From: Bdellovibrionales bacterium
GTDB taxonomy: Bacteria > Bdellovibrionota > Bdellovibrionia > Bdellovibrionales > UBA1609
NCBI GenBank assembly: GCA_016714165.1
Contig: JADJNU010000001.1
Span: 1,054,001 to 1,118,000, forward strand
Length of the DNA: 64,000 bases
Direction of reading: 5' to 3'
A model generated the notes under the pieces. It made no database searches, was not told where the DNA came from, and saw only the letters and a program-made list of their open reading frames with translations. Shown in pieces: positions 61,827 to 64,000 of the stretch. Both the position numbers and the translations under genes were made by a program. The number at the start of each line of letters is the position of its first letter. The first letter of the stretch is position 1.

Positions 61827-62750
61827 TTACTTCTCCAAGGCCTTGGCACTTTGAGGTGCCGGATTTTTAAGCTCTTCGACAATTCCCTTTAAGGTGGCCA
61901 ATTCGACCGGATACATGGACACCTTTCCACCTGCTATCACTTCGCCAAGTTGATCAATGTACTGGTCGACCAACTTCATCTTCAAGGCTTCCTTTCCGCC
62001 AGGCTGCTCGATGGCTTCACCAATCATTTGCAAGCTCCTCGCCGTCGCATCGGCAATGAGCCGAATGGACTCAGCCCGTCCCGTCGCCTCGTTGATGCGC
62101 TTCTGTTTGGCTCCGTTAGAAAGATTAATCGCCATTTGCCTTTCGCCCATCGACACATTGATCAATTTTTCTTTTTCAGCTGTGGCGCGAGTGATTTCTG
62201 CTCGCTTTTCTCGTTCGGCCTCCATGTGCTGTTCAAGGGTTTCAATCACGTGCTGAGTGGGAGAAATGTCGCGAACCTCATAACGTAAAACCTTTATCCC
62301 CCATGGTTCAGAAGCTCTGTCTATTTCAGGGATGATTTTTGCATTCACGGCCTCTCGCTCAGAGAAAATTTCTCCCAAAGTGATCTTACCCACTTCAGAC
62401 CTCATCGTCGTCTGTGCCAGATTAATGCTGGCCGCCAGATAGTTTCCAATTCCATAACTTGCTTTTTTTGCATCCATCACCTGCAAATAAAGAAGTCCGT
62501 CGATTTCAACTTGAATATTGTCACTCGTAATTACGCTTTGCGGTGGAATATCGATGACCTGCTCGCGAACTTCTTGTCGATAAGCCGCTCTATCAAAAAA
62601 TGGAATCAAAAAATGAAGGCCTGGCTTTAGCACCGTTAAAAACCTGCCTAACCTTTCAACGATCACGTTTTCCCGTTCAGGCACAATGATAATTGTTTTA
62701 AAAACAATAAAACCAATAATTATGATAGTTATGGACATCGCACTGAGCAT
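61827..62750 (-). CDS. SPFH/stomatin-family membrane protein, paralogue
   Basis: A 307-residue SPFH protein of the same plan as its neighbour: N-terminal helix (TIIIIGFIVFKTIIIV), band-7 domain (VPERENVIVERLGRFLTVLKPGLHFLIPFFDRAAY), coiled coil (ITRATAEKEKLINVSMGERQMAINLSNGAKQKR), then a Pro/Ala tail. The two probably hetero-oligomerise. It starts after the nfeD stop with GAGGAG. Confidence 0.93.
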   Translation of the reverse strand: MLSAMSITIIIIGFIVFKTIIIVPERENVIVERLGRFLTVLKPGLHFLIPFFDRAAYRQEVREQVIDIPPQSVITSDNIQVEIDGLLYLQVMDAKKASYGIGNYLAASINLAQTTMRSEVGKITLGEIFSEREAVNAKIIPEIDRASEPWGIKVLRYEVRDISPTQHVIETLEQHMEAEREKRAEITRATAEKEKLINVSMGERQMAINLSNGAKQKRINEATGRAESIRLIADATARSLQMIGEAIEQPGGKEALKMKLVDQYIDQLGEVIAGGKVSMYPVELATLKGIVEELKNPAPQSAKALEK

Positions 62751-62753
62751 TGC

Positions 62754-63218
62754 CTAGTTCTCCTCGGTTTTACCAATCTTCATTACAATCCATGAAATAT
62801 TGTCACGACCGACAATAACGGCCTTCTCGCCCACGCCAATTTCTTCTTCACCATTCAATTTGGCAGTCCAAGTCGATTCTCCGAAGCTCACGCGGCCCGG
62901 ACGAGTTGAAGAAATGGACTCCACCACGTCGACCGTTCGGCCAATCATAGCCTGATCCTCGTCGATATTTTGCTTTTCTGTGTCGCTGGGATAGAAACGC
63001 ACAACCAAAATACGGATCGTAAATATGTAAATAGTGGAACTCACAAACCAGGCCGCCAGCTGAGCAGGGACGCTTTCAATCCAATTCAGATGCAACAAAG
63101 CCGCAACACTGAAGGCCCCCAGTCCCACAAAAACAGAAACGAGACCTGGCAAGACCAACTCGGCAAACACTAAAACGGCCCCAAACAAGAGCCAAAACTG
63201 AAGCATAGAATCCAACAT
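62754..63218 (-). CDS. NfeD-family membrane protein
   Basis: A 154-residue NfeD: hydrophobic N-terminal part (LLFGAVLVFAELVLPGLVSVFVGLGAFSVAAL) with further helices and a C-terminal OB-fold (GRTVDVVESISSTRPGRVSFGESTWTAKL, VGEKAVIV). NfeD proteins are encoded with SPFH proteins and bind them. A start at 63218 (AGGG spacing eight) is preferred over TTG 63248. It heads the operon of two stomatins. Confidence 0.88.
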   Translation of the reverse strand: MLDSMLQFWLLFGAVLVFAELVLPGLVSVFVGLGAFSVAALLHLNWIESVPAQLAAWFVSSTIYIFTIRILVVRFYPSDTEKQNIDEDQAMIGRTVDVVESISSTRPGRVSFGESTWTAKLNGEEEIGVGEKAVIVGRDNISWIVMKIGKTEEN

Positions 63219-63554
63219 AACTGAGACCCTAGACCCTATTGCGACCAATATTCAAGACATTTTAAAGGCATTGCGCATTCTTGTTAAAAACTCTTAAATT
63301 TAGTCGATTACAGATTCTCTTAGTGCCCCTTTTCACTTCCATTTCTCCTGCTAACAGAGACCCGTCATCGTGCAACTGTCTTAAAAAGCGCTAACTATTT
63401 AAAAACAGGACTTTTCATGACGTCCTCCCTGATTTCAGGGGGCTTGCCTCACGTCCGCATGGCCATGGGATTTATTTTGTTAACTCAAACTTTAATGGAA
63501 CCAAAATCACAATCCAATCGTCTTAGTCTTAGAAACTTTAACAAGGAGCTTAAC
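63219..63554. other. intergenic region
   Basis: About 340 bases between the nfeD start and the partial lipoprotein gene. A short hairpin (CCCTGA/TCAGGG around 63427-63441) is the only structure seen; no convincing gene. Divergent promoters are expected here. Confidence 0.4.
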
Positions 63555-64000
63555 TTGGAACTGAAAAATTCAATCAACTGGCACCTAAAGGACATGAACA
63601 TATCAAAAGCCATCCGGTTTGGAGGCGAAGTAATTTTCGCTTCAATTCTTCTCTTTTCTGGCTGCGCATCGAAAAATGACCAAAATTCGACGCCTCCGAC
63701 AAACGCCGACGAGACTTCAGGGGAAATTTCCGAAGATGGAGATCCGCAACCAGAAATGAAAGTCATCTCTCTGCCACTCGAAGTTTACCTCTATGACTTC
63801 GCTGGGGAACCTGACTACAGCAGCACCCTCAATGAGGATGAAGTTGCAGAACTGGTTTCGAAGGCGAATGAAATATTCGCACAGGCCAAAATTGAATTTA
63901 ATGTCATTTCTACCGTAAAAAGATCAGTCTCAGCAGCAATGTTCGATATTGTAGATCCGGAAGACAACACCACTACCAAACAAAAATTTGCAAAAATAGT
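63555..64000 (+). CDS. lipoprotein, possible metallopeptidase (C-terminus beyond window)
   Basis: Open to the window end. TTG 63555 has AAGGAG six bases upstream; ATG 63594 is an in-frame alternative. A hydrophobic segment ending LLFSGC predicts lipid attachment, followed by an acidic Ser/Thr linker (DQNSTPPTNADETSGE). The next region VYLYDFAGEPDYSSTLNEDEVAELVSKANEIFAQAKIEF resembles the start of secreted zinc-dependent peptidases (pappalysin/matrixin-type), but the HExxH site would lie outside the window. Confidence 0.6.
   Translation, partial: MELKNSINWHLKDMNISKAIRFGGEVIFASILLFSGCASKNDQNSTPPTNADETSGEISEDGDPQPEMKVISLPLEVYLYDFAGEPDYSSTLNEDEVAELVSKANEIFAQAKIEFNVISTVKRSVSAAMFDIVDPEDNTTTKQKFAKI

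Noticed and set aside
1..64000. CRISPR array, rRNA operon or intact transposase
   Set aside because: No regularly spaced direct repeats, no rRNA-like sequence and no transposase motif were seen; the only repeats are those listed.

Overview
The window looks like the chromosome of a Gram-negative bacterium of moderate GC content. The many predicted secreted proteins, the repeated MoxR and transglutaminase-type genes, and the pheS-pheT-ihfA-merR-tRNA-Pro block suggest a Bdellovibrionota/Oligoflexia-like or other deep proteobacterial lineage. That placement is an inference from gene content; no rRNA or other decisive marker is present.

Layout. 1-8526: a MoxR AAA+ ATPase cut by the window edge, two small secreted proteins sharing an AGWND motif, a second MoxR with an apparent signal peptide, a 0.8-kb element bounded by perfect 85-bp inverted repeats, and a two-gene operon ending in a 1110-residue secreted/membrane protein with a transglutaminase-like triad. 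8549-20059: the most unusual region. A tightly overlapping minus-strand operon encodes CysD, CysN-CysC, a B12-binding radical SAM enzyme fused to a methyltransferase, a sulfotransferase, a rubrerythrin-like protein, and a DNA-gyrase-B ATPase module whose C-terminal half has been replaced by a methyltransferase. Divergent from it are a second sulfotransferase, a guanidine-modifying enzyme and a Crp/Fnr regulator. Together they look like a sulfated-metabolite pathway with its own PAPS supply.

20069-31940: an ICMT-like membrane protein, a von Willebrand A protein, and a six-gene operon of exported proteins centred on a secreted enzyme with the domain order of alpha-glucan water dikinases plus a formylglycine-generating-enzyme-like protein. 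31952-41296: a ClC channel, a D-2-hydroxyacid dehydrogenase, and an arsenosugar-type cluster (ArsS, ArsM, two small glycosyltransferases, an AhpD-like protein, a TVP38-flavoprotein fusion), then a small secreted protein behind a textbook sigma-54 promoter. 41418-46493: a P2-type cation ATPase, a LOV-domain histidine kinase lacking a normal start codon, a small secreted protein between direct repeats of the tRNA-Pro 3' flank, and tRNA-Pro(GGG). 46645-53413: core genes merR, ihfA, pheT, pheS, rsmG, a SpoU rRNA methylase and dps. 53612-64000: secreted proteins, an exported ATP-grasp-like protein divergent from a radical SAM enzyme, a periplasmic transglutaminase, a type III polyketide synthase, a frameshifted membrane gene, an NfeD-stomatin-stomatin operon and the start of a lipoprotein.

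An unexpected theme is the number of apparently exported proteins with ATP-using folds (MoxR, dikinase, ATP-grasp). No CRISPR array, rRNA, recognisable transposase or integrase was found.
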